Shown one piece after another: positions 13,301 through 28,300 of a stretch of DNA of 64,000 nucleotides. The translations under genes were made by a program, and so were the position numbers. Source of the DNA: Notospermus geniculatus (taxonomy: Eukaryota; Nemertea; Pilidiophora; Heteronemertea; Lineidae); NCBI GenBank assembly GCA_002633025.1, contig NMRB01000015.1, positions 280,180-344,179 on the forward strand, read 5' to 3'. Within the stretch, counting starts at the first letter, position 1. Each line of letters opens with the position of its first letter. The notes beneath the pieces were generated by a model that worked only from the letters and a program-made list of their open reading frames with translations, was not told where the DNA came from and ran no database searches.

Positions 13301-16300
13301 GAGTAGGTGCCCTGATACGTAGGTGAACAAAAGATAGCAGCAACGCCTACAGCAGACTCCTCTCCTAGAGGCTGAAGCTGGATCGACCAACCCGAGGAGG
13401 AGGTGCCAACAACGGGTGGCCAAAAGGTCCCAGCCAGGCCTACTGTGGACTCCCTTCCTTGAGGCTGAAGTGTGGGCTACTACGGACCCGAGTAGTTGCC
13501 TTGGACAGGTGAGCAAAAGATCCTAGCCAAGCGTATAGTGGACTCCTCTCCTAGATGCTGAGGTATCAGTCCAAGTTGGTGCCGAGTTGGTGTCTTGGAC
13601 TGATGAGCCCACAAGACCCACAGTGAGTAGGTACAGTACAGGTCACAATTGACATCCCTAAATTCGCGTAAGTTACGAGTAAGTTACGCAACAACTCACG
13701 AGCTATGTTACGCGTAACTTACGAGGTGAGTTACGTGGTGAATTACGCGAATTTCGCTAGCTACGCAGTGATTTACGAGGCGAGTTACGCGATTTTGGCG
13801 AGTTACGCAGTGAGTTACGCGAAACCAAAGCCGTGTAACTTACGCGTAACTTACGAGCAACTTACGCGAAGCCGTAGGGATGTCAATTGTGACCTGTACT
13901 GTACCCAACTATCGCAATTCCACCAGGAGGTCTGTTCAGAAATCAGCAAGGAGATACCAAAAGAGCCTGGCTAAGAGGCTGAATTTAAGGATCACTTGAT
14001 CAAGTCTGGAGAAAGCAGAAGAAGAGTTGAAGCAGATCAGACATGAGGCTTGTGATTCACCTTGGCCAGCTAACTTCATAACATTACCACTGCTCTGGAA
14101 CATACTGCAACCCATTTACTTAGCCCAGTTGTACACCTTGAAGCCCTGTTCTCCCTACAGATGTTCATTAGCTGGGCAAAATTCCTATTCATCAGGAGCA
14201 CAGTGCTTTGCAAAATTCCAACTCAGACATGGTACTCGTAAGGTAAGAATAAATACCAAAGAATACCCCATGGTAACATTCCACTCTTCGCACCCGAGGA
14301 CAGTGTCTTCCCACTACAGCATGCTGGATGTCATCTTGAACAAGAGGTGTATGGTGGCTGGGGCTCAGCTGACAGGGCCATGGTTTGTGCAGGAGAAGAG
14401 AGAACTCAATGATGCACTGAAGAGGTACGTTACCTTCATTCAGGAATTTAGCAACAAGAGCAAAATGGAGGGAGAGACTGAGGTTAAATGAGGGTTCGAA
14501 ATGCCTAGATTCACCAAGCGATAGGATGGAATGGAGACTAATTGAAAAGACGGAGTAGCAAGACTTCGACGGTGAAGAAATACTGATTACCTGAACCAAA
14601 CACAGGCATATTCTTTGTGGGACTGCAGCACACTGCAAAATCCAATGTCCTTGTTACCACCAGTTCCAAATCAAGGAAGAAAGTCTTATCCATAGTTCGC
14701 AAACAGGAATACCATGACGAAAATGTCGATTTTAAATGACCCAGATGTGAAGGAATCTGAAGTCATGCTCGTTTTGATTCTTTGTAAATACTATTCTGTT
14801 TGCTGTAGATATTAAATCAATAGATCCAATACCAGGCCTAGGAGTTGATGCTTCCAACCAATAGTTTCAATCTAACTTGAAAGAACCTTCAAAGCAATGT
14901 ACAGAACTGCAACTAAAAGTCACCCAGTACATTGCAGTTTATTGACTTTTGGCAGTGATACAAAGAAAGGGGTGATGTTACAGTAACGCTACCTTGATTT
15001 GGATTAAGTCTACCTGAAGTTATTGTTTACTGTAACTCGTAACTCTTTGTGGGGCTCTCTTGCAGAGCGGCAGAGGCTTCCTTCTCTGGGTGCAAGCATC
15101 ATCAAAGGTGACAAGGAGTGCTCTGACCCCCAGCCCTTCAGGGAAGCTTTTTCGTCAACAAATCCCTGTGGTGATGGGTATCAACTTCAAACGAGTGAAA
15201 GTATTCTGACTCCCTAACTAAATTTGGCAGTGAGGGGTTAAATCCAGCCGAAGTGCTCAATGTGCCGGTAGTTCAGCAAGAAATTACGCATGTAAGAAAG
15301 AGTGAACTGGCAGAATGGTAATGATAAATTCATAGTGTTCTCAGTTACAGGTAGCTTGTGTGGGAGTTGATAGAGTCAGCGAAAAGGAATCCCTCCAAGC
15401 GATCCATGGGGTCCAACCAGCAGCAACTGCACGAGAACATGACGAAAGAAACTGTCTGTGCAAGCATCGACTCGGAATCTGTCAGGAATCGTTCTGTATT
15501 TTGAACACGTGTGGAATTTCATGGATTGCATAGACTTGTACCGCTGATGAAAGGAGTATATTGCTGAGGAAGCATGTACTGATGCAAATACCGGTACGTT
15601 CCGGGGTTGAGCAGCCAACATGCTGTATGAATGTGCAAACAGCTGTAACACTGGCAGGACTGGTAGAGCATGAGAGATGACTCCCAAAGCCTAAATACAC
15701 TGCTAGCATGCTCATCCAGTCAGAAGTGCATCAGCGCTGCAGTTAAGGGCAAGGTCAGTGAAATATGGTTCAAGGTTCTAACTTCTCCTGACTGGCCTTA
15801 AACTGCCTTGGAACCAGTTTCAGCAACAACCTCCTGTAAAGATGACTTGTTACAAAGATAAATGTTATCCTGATTCAGTGGCCTTAGATGTGAAGGTGAG
15901 GATAGGTTGAGGTACAGAACTTTGAAGAAGGTAGAACAGATCAGGTCAGCTCTTACACGAGAGCACAACTGCTGCAGCTATTGATGGTAGGCTACTTGTG
16001 CCTTCCAATTCCGGTGAGAGAAATCAATGCTGCAGTAGCGGAAATTCATTCCGGATTCTGACGCAGATAGTATAAGCGTATCCTTTACTAGTGAAAAGTT
16101 CATGCTGAGGACAAACTTGGAGAAATCCTCTTGGTTTCTATAAAGGTCATTGGTTTGATATGATGCAGTTTCTGGAGGTGCCTATACTGAAATAGGATGG
16201 CCCTCTCTGATGGTGGTATAGGTAGGAAATCAAGCAAAATATCCCGAAAGATATGAGGACGGTGGGCACCCTCATGCAGAAGCAAGATAATCATTTGCAT

Positions 16301-19300
16301 CATCTTTAAGGGCCAAGGAACATGAGGAAGTCAATTCCATGAAAGAAAACAACAAATATTGTTTTTAGCATCATCAGCAGACTAATTAGCCTTCTATGTA
16401 TCAGGTTGTTACATGAAAACATTCTGATGAATAACAAGAGATTCTTTGATATTTTGCTTTCTAGTAATCTGTAAAGGTATCTGACCAACCTACCACCGGG
16501 TGGTGCACGGTTGAGTGGTAGAAGATCAGGTGATGTTTATACCCTAATCGTCAAAACGATGCTAATTAGTTCACCTGTGTTTTAATTACCTCATCAAATT
16601 GGTTAGTTTCCACATTTCTAATACGAGGGCTGACATCTTCCCCTGCCCTCATCTACCATGGTTCTGTTGCTTCAACAATGGTTCTGATGAAGAATTGGAC
16701 TCCAGATCATTGCACCATTTTGATCACCAGACCCTCGATATGAGAAAACCCAAACTTTGTAGGGCCTACTACAGCAGTGCATCCTAGTTTGACAATAGCT
16801 GACTAGTCTTCAGTGCATCCTAGTTTGACAATAGCTGACTAGTCTTCAGGTGCTACTGCACGGATAGCAACGCGGTAACTCGTTTGTAAACTGCCCTGCC
16901 ACCTGTCATCTTGTTTGGAACCAATGCAACCAAGATAGTGAGAGAAAACCCACGTTTTGAGGGCTACAAGAAGCTTAGATCTCAGCAATCTAGGTGGTTG
17001 GAACTCTCATTATTAGTGATCGAGCCAGTTCCTTCAGCACATATCAACAACATCTAACCAAGGTTGACATCACGAGGTTGACCCTACTCTCCACAGCAAA
17101 GCTGGAGACACGTGAATAGGGCTAGACAAAGATTCCAAAGCCTTCACTACCACAGACATAGCTGCATGACTGATCAGAGAAGGTCAATCACCTACCATAC
17201 TAACACTAACCTCAAACCGCTGCCCACTGAAACCCAATCCGGCTTCGGTGTTTTGTGTTTGATCGGAAGCAGCAAGCAGAGAGGATAAGTTTACAAAACT
17301 GATCAGCCAAAACACATCCCACATGGTGAGGAAAATGCTGTTGGCCGTCAATGGGGCAGACAAGAAGGAAGAGGCTCATGCTGACCATCGATGGGGCAGA
17401 CAAAGAAGAACGATTCTGCCGATCATCAACAGGACAGGATACTGACCACCAATGGGGCATACAAGGAGGAAAAGGCTTCTGCTGACTATCAATGGGGCAG
17501 ACAAGGAAGAAAGGCTTCTACTGACCATCAATGGGGCAGACAAGGAGGAAAAGGCTTCTGCTGACCATCAACCAAGCAGACAAGGAGACAAAAGGCTTCT
17601 GCTGACCATCAACCAAGCAGACAAGGAGGCAAAAGGCTTCTGCTGACCATCAGTAAGGCAGACAACATGGAATAGGCTTCTGCTGACTATCAACTGCCAG
17701 ACAAGGAGGCAAAAGGGTCAGTGGAATATGAGGGCAACTGAGATGTAGTTTCCTGAACAAGAGTATAAAGTAAACAAATATCTTTAATAGCAACACACTT
17801 CACCAGAGCCACATTTTTCTCCTCAGAAATTTGATCAATGGAAGTCAATATGCGAGAAAAACTTCATGTTCCACAGTTAGTGAGGTATACAAAGTGACTT
17901 TTATTTATGTTACGATGATAGTGCTGACAACAGTTACAGAATCTTGCAGACAAACACACCCTCCGGAATGGTGAATTTCACCTTGCTGACAACATGAGAG
18001 AAAGAATATAAAGGCTATGTCTGAGATCTTTCATCTGTGTCCTTGAAAAAGGCACTAAAATCTGAATACACAATGTATTTCAACCAACTCAGCTGGGTTC
18101 GGAGTTAGAGGTGAACAGCACAAGCAGTTACAAAACTGTGCTCTCTGCAACCATGACGTTGAACTACAGACACAAGACCGCTCTCCATGATTTTACTGAA
18201 ATCATGACAGCTCATCTACCCCCAAACATTTCTACGACGTAAATACCTTTCACTTTCTCTTCACCTATCAAACTCAGATGAGCAAAAAATCACCCATCTT
18301 GCAATTTTTTATTGTGAAATCTTCGAACATGTGGTTTCGCTTGAAGGAAACAATATTCAAGTTAATGAGGCTCAGTATAGAAGCACGTCATAGGCCTAGA
18401 AAATAGAACTTGCACTTTCTGTTTAGAATTGCACACCTTTCCAAGACCTTCACCGTTAAACGAGCAATCATGGGAAAACTTTCCTGTGCCATGTATGGAT
18501 TCCTTCAACATCACACCCACAAAATACAGGAATTTCATATGAATCTATACAACTTTACTTCAAGCAACATGAAGAAATAAAAGCTTTACTACGGCAGGAT
18601 TGGACTTAAATAAAACTGAGGAAAGAAGTCTTGTCGATTAGTGAATTGCAGAAGTACTTGCACCGCCTGGAGGCCTTCTGAACGCTTGCAGTGACATCAA
18701 GTCGTTTATTGAAAAACTACCGCCCACCATTTTACTTGAAGACTAACAATGTCAGTTTTAAAACAACTCTCAAATACAATAACACTTTCAACACACTTTC
18801 ATGATAATACCCTTTCACTGGAACAAAGTTGCCCACCACCTGTGGCCATTCGTGGACATCTCTGTCCACAAAGCTGTAACATTGAGGTCTTCTTCATCAT
18901 TAGTGCCTGTCCTCATCAGGAGGGTAGCAAGCCCCTCGTCAGTCCTGGCCTGTGGGTCACTCCACAATCACTTATGTCGACAGAACCTGGGGTAAGCTCT
19001 TGCCTCAAAAAAAGCTTAGTGTGGCCCAGTTGGGGTCAAGCTTTCCTTACAAAGGTGCCTAACCTTGGGGGGATATTAAAATCTGAAAATAATCTGTTTT
19101 TCTTACCTCTTTGATTATGGATACACGACAACATTGACATCTCGCAAAAAAGTTATAATCCAATCAAAGAACTGACAGATAAAAAGAAATAAATCCAAGA
19201 TGTCAACAAGCCAAATGATTATCAAATCGACAGGAGGAATTGTATCCAAAATCCAAAGTTTCAACACAGAACAACCCCCAAACACCCTTCTATCTTTCAG

Positions 19301-22300
19301 CAAAATCCCTTATGACGGTTTCGTAAAACAGATACGCCGAACTCGTGAACCACGCAGTATCACTAAATATCATCATAAGCACGTTACGTTTCGGTAAATA
19401 CAGCGTTATGTAGCCAGCACGGCTTCGACATGTATCGCTATGTTCTCATAATTCTTGGCATTCTCGTTCGGAGAAACAAAAACCACACGGCTATAGTATT
19501 AGTGGAGGATATATGCTTGTACACAACCCACTTTCCAGGGATGTTTTTTGATTAGCCGAAAGTGCCGATCTCAGTATCTACCTGGTAGGAATTCCGTCTT
19601 CCTAGGCTTTGTGGGTGAAAGTTTACCTGGTTTAACAGAACTCAAAACGAACGATTTGCCTCTCAAAAGTTAGTCGTCACGTGAAAGCTTCCAAGAACCA
19701 CCTCCCTTCAGCCTATTATGCAAGTTTTTCAACTTGACTCAGAAGCAGCTGTTTAAGCAGAGTGGTGGAAATGAGGAACCCAATGTAATAGGCCATACGA
19801 AGGATGCTAATAGGCCATATGAAGGATCCTTGATATTCCTTTTTAGGTAACTGCTGGTACAGGTCAGTCAGATGACAATGAGGCTGGGTAGGCCTAGAGT
19901 TTGGTGCACCATGGACGACAAGAGCAACTTGCCCACCTTACAAAGTGAATGATGATGAACGATGATGTGAATTCTCCATTCTATTACAACTCACTCTTCC
20001 CACAGGTAGGACTACAGGTGAAACACAGGAAGCAGATTCTACATAAGTGACACCTGTTGAAAGTGATGAGAATCAGCAAAAAGAAAGTACTCTGCTCCAT
20101 TATCAAGGTATGCCTTTAGTTGTTGCATTCTAAAGCAGATGGCACCACCACAACCGACTGATAGAAAATTGCGGCGTCTCTGTAAATTATAGCACCTATC
20201 CAACATCTATTCAGCAGACGCTTCAAGCTAGCATGTGTCCATCTGTCATTTGATTCAGTGTGAAAAATTCTGGTGATATATTTACGGTATGAGAGAAGTT
20301 GTGGCAGCATTTATGGCCCATTCACCCGGAAATCATGAAGTAAATCTACAAGAGCAGTCCCAGAGAGCTGGTATGAGCACTCAGCAAACTTGACTTCCCA
20401 TCAACTGCCTCTCAACTGAAGAGGCCTCAGCGTAAACTAGAGAAGGAGGTGATATCTCTTTTTAAAATATTATCTCAGGAGTGCAAGCGCCCACTTAGGG
20501 CATTATAGCTACTCATCAAACAATATTGGACGATATTAATGATATGTAGGAGGAAACCGGAGACCCCGGAGGAAACCTACGATGCCGAGGAGAGATCGCC
20601 CTCTCTACCACATAAAGCCACTTGCACGACCGGGGATCGAACCCGCGACCTTAGTGGTGGCAGGCGCCGATGTTTCCACTGCGCCACCCTGACACCCCTG
20701 GTGATATCTCCAGAGGCAGATTGGTCCATTCACTGTTCCAATGAAAACTACTGCAAGCTTTGCTGTCATTGCTCTTGCAATATGAAGTATGCATCAGCAA
20801 TTTTGAGGAGGCCTTCATATCGACCATCATTCCATCCCAAAGGGCATGGCGTATGGCCCTTTTTTGCACATTGGTGTCCTCGATAAAGGGTTGTTAAGGA
20901 AGGTTCCACTGTATATCACCTCACTCTACACCCTGCACCCTTCAACCAGCACATGGGCCCTACTTGTTGATTATTCATGTGCTCGACTCTCAGAATACAT
21001 GATTAACGAATGCTGGCATGCAGGCAGGCACTGGATGACAAACTATGCAAGGTGAACCTACAGTGGAATGACAAGATAAATAAAACAACTGCGCTATTTC
21101 TATGTTTTATACCATACAGCCATGAACTGTTGTGCACCTTTGCTTTTTTTGCACCCTTGTTCTGTTGCAACCGGTTCGTCGTCCTTGCTCGCTCTTCTTT
21201 ATCCATATGATAGGAGAAGCCGTGCTGTTTTGCAGGGACCTACTTCAAAAGCACTCCGCAGAAGCAATCCTCAAAGAGATCCACAGCTTTCGAAGGCTAT
21301 GATTCGCATTGGAACCAAAAGTGTTCTCAAGCACACCTTGGCATGATCGGAGTAGGCACTCGGCATATCAATGAAAGAAAGTGACAATGAAATGCAGGAG
21401 AGAGGTCTCATCACATTCCAAGATCACCAACTCCTACCTCTGAGACAGCACCTCAGTCACTCAGCGGGCAATGAAACCAATCATGCCACGATCAATAGGA
21501 GCTGTCAGCGAGTTGACCACTAGGTGTCACTACGGCCCAAGTCAATGCATCTAGCGGACCCAGTCATTATCGATCGAGCAGCAATCACGTAGATTTTCCT
21601 GTACATTGGTCCGCTAAGACTTTGCTGCCATCTGTTGGCAATATGCGTGGCTGACTGCTCCTATTGCTCCACCAATATGTTGTTGATAAGCACATTTGAT
21701 ACAGGAGCATGGAGTGTTAATATGCGGCCAACCACAGATGCACAACATGTAACCGCAGTACAACACAAACAACTTTGCATGTGTTTTTTGTCTCAGCAAA
21801 GTAGTTTAGATAATCTGTAGGCTTTTACCACAACCATGATGCAAAATACCTGGCTCATATCTGGTTTGACTTTCAAGTTGAAACCAATATCTCAGAAGAG
21901 AGATTGCTTCTTATGTAAATCATCTGGAAGCTTTTCAGACAGTCAACTGCGGAGTTAAAACCTAAAATGTAAGGATCCACATGACAAAAAGGAATCTCTC
22001 ACAACCTGATCACCAGCAACTCGACACAAAGAAATTTTGACCACAAGTCACTTTGAGTGAGCCCTGCCCTATTACGACATGCTGCTATGCAGTGTGTTGT
22101 TATCTGGTGGCTACCATGAACACCAGCATCAGTTTAACACTGGTCCGAGCTGTATGGAGGCTGCAAGCAACTGACCATCTCCAAATTAATATGTGGATCC
22201 TTAAGTGGACAGGTGGCATCTGATCCCCAGCAGGGCAAAAAGATCAGAAACTTGCCATTCTACAGATCCACATGTTCTACGGAATCTTGTGAATAACATA

Positions 22301-25300
22301 CCTGGTATTTAGTTGTAAAGCAACACACAGAATATGCGTCATCCTAACAGACAGCAACCTAAACTTACGAAACCTGTGATGGTGAGGTTGAGTCATCACA
22401 TTACAAGTGCATTTGTTTGAAATGCCTGTCAGAATCTGTTTGGGATCAATGAACCAAATATAGCAAAACCTCATAAAAATGCTGGTGAAGAAGTCAGGAT
22501 GAAAAAGATGATGAAAGTTCCGGTACAAGAAAATCCACTGTTTTTCGAAGAAAGAGTGATATTGGCTCAAAAAACATGGCAAGTACTATATCGTGCAGGA
22601 GGGAACCCAAACTGCGAAGCAAGTGCATTGTTGAAGAGATGTACCCTCTCTAACACGTGAGGGACACGAACTCACATCCACAGAGGTGACAAACATACAT
22701 ACTTTACTGCACCACTTGGGTTGCAGAAAAAGTCAAGGAAAGGCATCCATTACTCGTAACACAAGTCGAGCGGACAGGTAAGTTGTAGGCTTCTGTCAAG
22801 TAAGAGAAGGCATCCATTACCAAGCATCCATAAAACCATGTGCTTTGAGCAGGTCAAACAGGGGTGTTTTTGTGACTGCTAAATGCCAAATATGTCACAA
22901 AAACTTCTCTTGCCAGTAAAAGACATACAAGCAGGAAAAACTGGCTTTTCCTGAAGGGGGTACTTTATCAAGAGCCAAGTCAAGAGCACTGGGTATATGT
23001 GATCAACTGAATGCCTTCTATAGCTACCTGAGGACTCCCCTGACCTTGTTTTCAGGACTAAGGGGGATCCGGATCCGCCATGACGGAGGAGACCCGAGGC
23101 TGGTGTTCATGCAACAAGGACAGTTGCTAGCTTCAACAGGCTCAAGACAAGGGGGTAACAGTAATCGTGTGAGAGCAAGAATAGAATTGGCTGTGGGTGG
23201 TAGGTTTCGTCCTGGACTACCCAATGATGCAGTTTGGAGTAAAAAGAGTGGCAAAGAAAAGACAACCACCTACAACGATGGACTGATACGAATCCAACAC
23301 CTCAACAAATAACAAGTTTATGAGGCATATAATTGGGTAATTCATTCCGCTTGCTAAACCATGATATCTTTGGTCTGCGATTTCAATTCCCACCAACGTA
23401 GCCCACATAAGCTGTCTGTGAAGTTAGAAAGCCTCGATAGTGCTGAATTTCTTCTTCCCTCTTCATTAACAGTCCACTCGGAGTTGGTACGACTGGTCCA
23501 ACGAGATGCAGAAGAAAAGTACCATCAAGACACCACAAAGCTTCCTCATAATACGAACATCCCAAAAGGATCAGGGGCATTTTACACCAATGCCTCATAC
23601 AGAGACTCCAGGAATGCTCTATAGGATCTCAGGAACACAGGTTGTTTTTTAACAACAATTCTTCCATATCCACCATGCTCTAGTGACCCAAACAACGGGA
23701 AAGTATGTAGCACTCTCCAAAACTCTGCCAGTGGGCTGGGAAGCTGGTCAAGGCAGACTCTGCTAAGTACAGCCATGAGGTCTACAGCAATGATGACAAT
23801 CTTTGGCACCAGGTCCACTCAGGCGAGTCATTGCAGGGTCTTTCGAATTCCATTCAAATGCTGCTGGTGCAGATGTTTGGGCAGCCAAATGCTTCTGCCA
23901 TTGTAGATCTCTTGCTGTACCAAGTATCCAGCTTGGTTGGCCTCTTACTTCATGATCCATCTGTGGATACAATTATAGGGTCAAGAACTTCAAGAACGCA
24001 CGCAAGCAAAGATCTTGTACGTGCCATGGCCACGTCTCGGCACTTGGCCCAATGGAAGATGCCAATGTCATGGTTCACTCCATCCTTCTCATTCTTCCAC
24101 AAGAACTCCTGTGTGTCCAAACTCATATATGTCCATGATGCCAGGGAAAGAGAACACCAAGCTTTGTCCACAGTTTGGCCAGTTGGCTGGGAGATGACCA
24201 CAGCAGATTTTTTTCAAAACACAGCCACAGAATCTGTCAAGCAAAAGACCACCTTTGGATCCAGGTTATGCCAACAGGTAATAGGACCTGTTGGCTTACC
24301 TCGAATCCCATGAATATGCTGCTGGTCTAGTTGTGGCAGCCATGTACTTCAGCTCCGGCATTGGGATACGCATCCAGCTTGGTTGGTCTCTTGGTAGCGG
24401 GAGAGCATGATTGACAACAAACGCCCACTCCCAGAACAGTTGGCAGCACACGGCCAGTATTGTACCCTAACACCAGTATCTGCATGGTTCCTCTCACAGC
24501 TCTTCTTGTATCCATGCAGGTGTTTGGGAAATGTGATGCAGGCCGGCAAGGTCGCTTGTGACACTGACAGCAGTTGCAGCAACTACACTTGTGCACCTGG
24601 TGGGTCTTTAGTCTTTGATCTCAAGGCGGTTGTTCCCACAGACAGCAGGCCTTCACATTTCCACACTGCAGCTCCTGCCAAAATCTTTGGTACCTCAGTT
24701 GGTGTTGATCAAATCAGAGGAAAAAGAAGAAAAGAATATGATAAAACAACATCAACGCCAAAAGAACCAAGGTGTAAACTGTGAAAATTGATCCTCCAAG
24801 GTGTCCATAAGTTTCACCTCAACAACTGAAGAAAAACCAACCTGTTGATTACAGCGATTCTAAACCCTCCAGGCATCCATTTGAAAAATAACTGAATTTT
24901 AAAGAAACACAACAGGATATTATGTTCTGTAGCTTAGATGCCTCAGGCTCCTCTGATGAAGAGCATTAGTCAACAGGCAAGGTAAATTTTCAAGATTTCA
25001 AACTGAGGGGAGATGGTGTAGTAGGCCTTACACTTTTACAGGGGCCAAATGAACTGCTTAGGGTATCGTAAGTGAGCTCTTGGTAATAAGGTCAGGTAAT
25101 GGATTTCAAATTGAGGGGAGATGGTATCATAGGTCCTACAAGGGCAAAATGAACTCATAAGCACCATACCAGGTTGTCGTAGGTGAGCTGTTCACTTCAC
25201 AGGTGGTACTGTCAAGGTATATATGGATTTCAACTGATTAGAGATGAAGTAGGTCCTATTCGGGCAAGATGAATTACAAGCGAGCACTTCACTTTACAGG

Positions 25301-28300
25301 TGGTGTCGGGGTTGAGGGGAGATGGTATTGTAGGTCTTACGGCTACTGAACTCAAGTGCACACAGGTGGCATCACTGCCAGGGCAATGGCACCATCCTGA
25401 ATGTTGTGACCTCTCTCCGGGAGCTTCAGGGTCCACGTCATTAATTCAGGGTACTAGTATATCATGAGAAAGTGATACTGCCCTCCCAGCAGATCTGATG
25501 GGACAATGAGGTCAGGCTTCAATAATACCCCTTAATACTGCTGTCCACTGTTGCTTATTTCGTCAGCACATACTCAGTGATGATGGTTCATTGCTTAGTG
25601 AAGAAGACTTTACATCTTTATTGTGTTGTGTGGAATGAAGCATGACTTTAACCAAACAGACAACTTCTATGTAAATATTCATCAATTTTCTATATTGCTG
25701 AACCGAACAGATCGAATTTGCATTGATGTATCGGACCAAAATATATTTCGTAGTTAGGCCTAACTCTCTAAGAAAATGATGATAGGTATGACAAGAACAA
25801 GGCACTAATTCAAAGAGCGTCATGAAAAAAAGTTGAAAATTCACGTACCAGCAGCTCGAGTTGTTTCTTGTCCTAATTCCTTTGTCAAATCTTTCTTCTC
25901 TTTCAAATTTTTCTCCTCTTTCTTGTTAGGCCCGAGACACGATGTACACTTGCTGGCGAAATACTTCCGAAAACGTGCCAATGTGGCCATGAAATTGACA
26001 GATGTGATGGACCCTACACCATAACGACAGAAAGTTTACTTCCCACGCTCTCGCCTCCAAAATGAATCTGAGTTTTCTCGTTGGCCTAACTGACGTACTA
26101 CGCTATCTTGCCATCCTGGCTGCATCTAAAACCTGTACCTTCCGGCTCCCCGCAGTTAGCCGCAACGATGCTTTGCTTGCACTTAATGCGTTATGATCTG
26201 TTAGCCCCAATCAGGACAGGTATTGCACAGGTATTGCGAAGCAGAATGCAAATATCGGTGTCATGTATCGTGTATCATATATCGTGCAAGTCCAAGTCCA
26301 CAAGTCTGGAACAATATTGTTATAACTCGTGTGTCTTGCCCGCAAGGTTGAATCAATGGTTATAAACCTATCGTAGAGGAATAAAACCACTGGCAGAATG
26401 TGCAAGGAGCAATAAATCTTATACCGGTACATGGTTGCTCTGAAATATTTTCAACCATAGTTATATTACATAGGCCTATTGTGGTACCGGTAGTGATATC
26501 AAATACACTAAGGCATAGAACCTGACCTGACACTCTCAACACCATCCAAAAGTACCCACAGCTGAACAAAACCTACTGGCGCCATCCATTTAGTTACAGT
26601 CAAAGGTAGGCCTACTGGTAATCAAATGTAGTCATCCAGTTTCATTTACCACCTTCTCATTCCGTCAGAAAAAATTACCAATTTCATCTTTCCTCCCCTC
26701 CTCACCATAACTTCCAGTTGTACACAACTTAATGAGAGTAAATTGAAGAACAGCGGGCAGCTGAAATGATTCGCAAACTTGACCAGAAGATGGAAGATCA
26801 TCTGTGGATGGGGATGGCCTGAAAACCAATGGCCCATGAAATGGACAGCAGGAGGCCTAAACAATTTGGTGATGAAGACTGTACGTTGGCCTCTCTAACA
26901 AAATACAAGCGAGATTGTAAAAAAAATGTAAAGCTGATTTTTTTAAAGACAATATTCCCTCCCAACAGATTCATAATTGAGTTAATTATTCTTGATTTGT
27001 GTTCCAGCAGAGGCACCCAAAACAAACAGAAGCGAACACTCAAAATGCAATCCTAAGGTAGCTGTGAGTAAACTCAGGTATTCAGGGCAACCTTCGATAG
27101 AAATTAGTGGAATTTTTACTTCATCTTGTAATCACGATTAAGTTACATTGGTTAATTTATGTCCTCACTTCTGAAGCAGGAGTTTTCTCACCAAACACAA
27201 TCAGCAATCCTGAGTTATTGGCTGTGCTTCCATCAAAGAAAGACCTGTTGATCAGGGGGTTCTTACTTTGATTGGCAAGAGAGGGCAGAGGAGTTGGACT
27301 TTCATGAAGAAGCTGAAGATGGAAAGACAACCTGTTGAATCCAATTCTCCAAGGTTGCACTTCCATGACTAAACTAAAATTGATGTTCCCCCACTTCTCT
27401 CAGCAGTGTTCAATGTGACCTTTCCAAGTTGTAACCTAACCAACAACACTTCCTGCTGGTTCACTTCAGCCACCAAGAATTCAGGGCATGGAGATGGGAT
27501 TTAGTGAGGTTCTGGTGAAAACTTCAACAGCAACAATACAAACCGTGCAAGACATGCCAGGGAAATAGTTAAGATTTCATGATCTAGGATGCTCATAAAC
27601 CTCTCAGGGCATCGGCGGAGGTGGAAACTCAAGCCCACCTGCCTCAACAACCTGTTAGAAGTGAACCAACAATCCATGGCTTGGCAGGCACTGATGTCTT
27701 AACTGAGCCACTCTGACTCGTGTTGTGGACTTGATGGGAATTAATCCAGCAATCTCATGTACCTCACGTTCAGGTTACAGTAGCATAACTCACAAAGTAA
27801 AGTCACATTTCTAGGCTGATTGCCACAACAAAATGTTGGATTCAAACCTACAATATACATGTAAGACTAATTTAAAAGCCCCACAGTATTGAATTTTACG
27901 ATATTTTCAAAACATTAGGAGAGTGCACATACAGGTCCCATAGCCTCGTGAAGGTCCCCAAAATGCTTTTACGCACTTCACAGAATCAAGGCCTAGTTTT
28001 CAACACGCATTGGAAAAAACTGCAGGGAGAGCTCTAATGTATTCTGACAGAGCGTAGTACATTTTACACTACGCTGACGTCGCGACGTCGTCCGAGAATC
28101 GCGGCGATGATTTGCGTTTTTCACATTCAATACTGAGTGGGGCTTTAAGAGACAACAGCCAGAGGTGATTCCGCTACAGCCATGTGAACGTAAAAAGGAA
28201 AATTCTACAGTTGTAGCCTTAGGAGCAACCTGTTGGTACAGCGCCATGGTGTGATAACTAAGATTTGATTCACACAAACCAACACAAAGGAAGAAGCAAC

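Noticed and set aside
14027-14638. Overlapping frames of 154 codons (+) and 148 codons (-)
   Set aside because: No domain, no convincing splice sites and no neighbouring exons; overlap of two long frames on opposite strands is typical of chance.
17452-17646. Repeat-protein-like frame with [11 protein letters not shown] units
   Set aside because: It is only one frame of a 40 bp minisatellite whose copies shift frame; no start or splice context.
22277-22582. Strong CAG|GTATGT donor after a 100-codon minus-strand frame
   Set aside because: It reaches the donor in phase 2. The phase-1 frame needed for GRIP has a stop a few codons before the donor.
27233-27366. ATG frame [20 protein letters not shown]… ending at a phase-1 GTAAGA donor, a possible third GRIP first exon
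   Set aside because: The phase fits, but the peptide has no Cys/basic character and such frames are expected by chance in 30 kb of intron.
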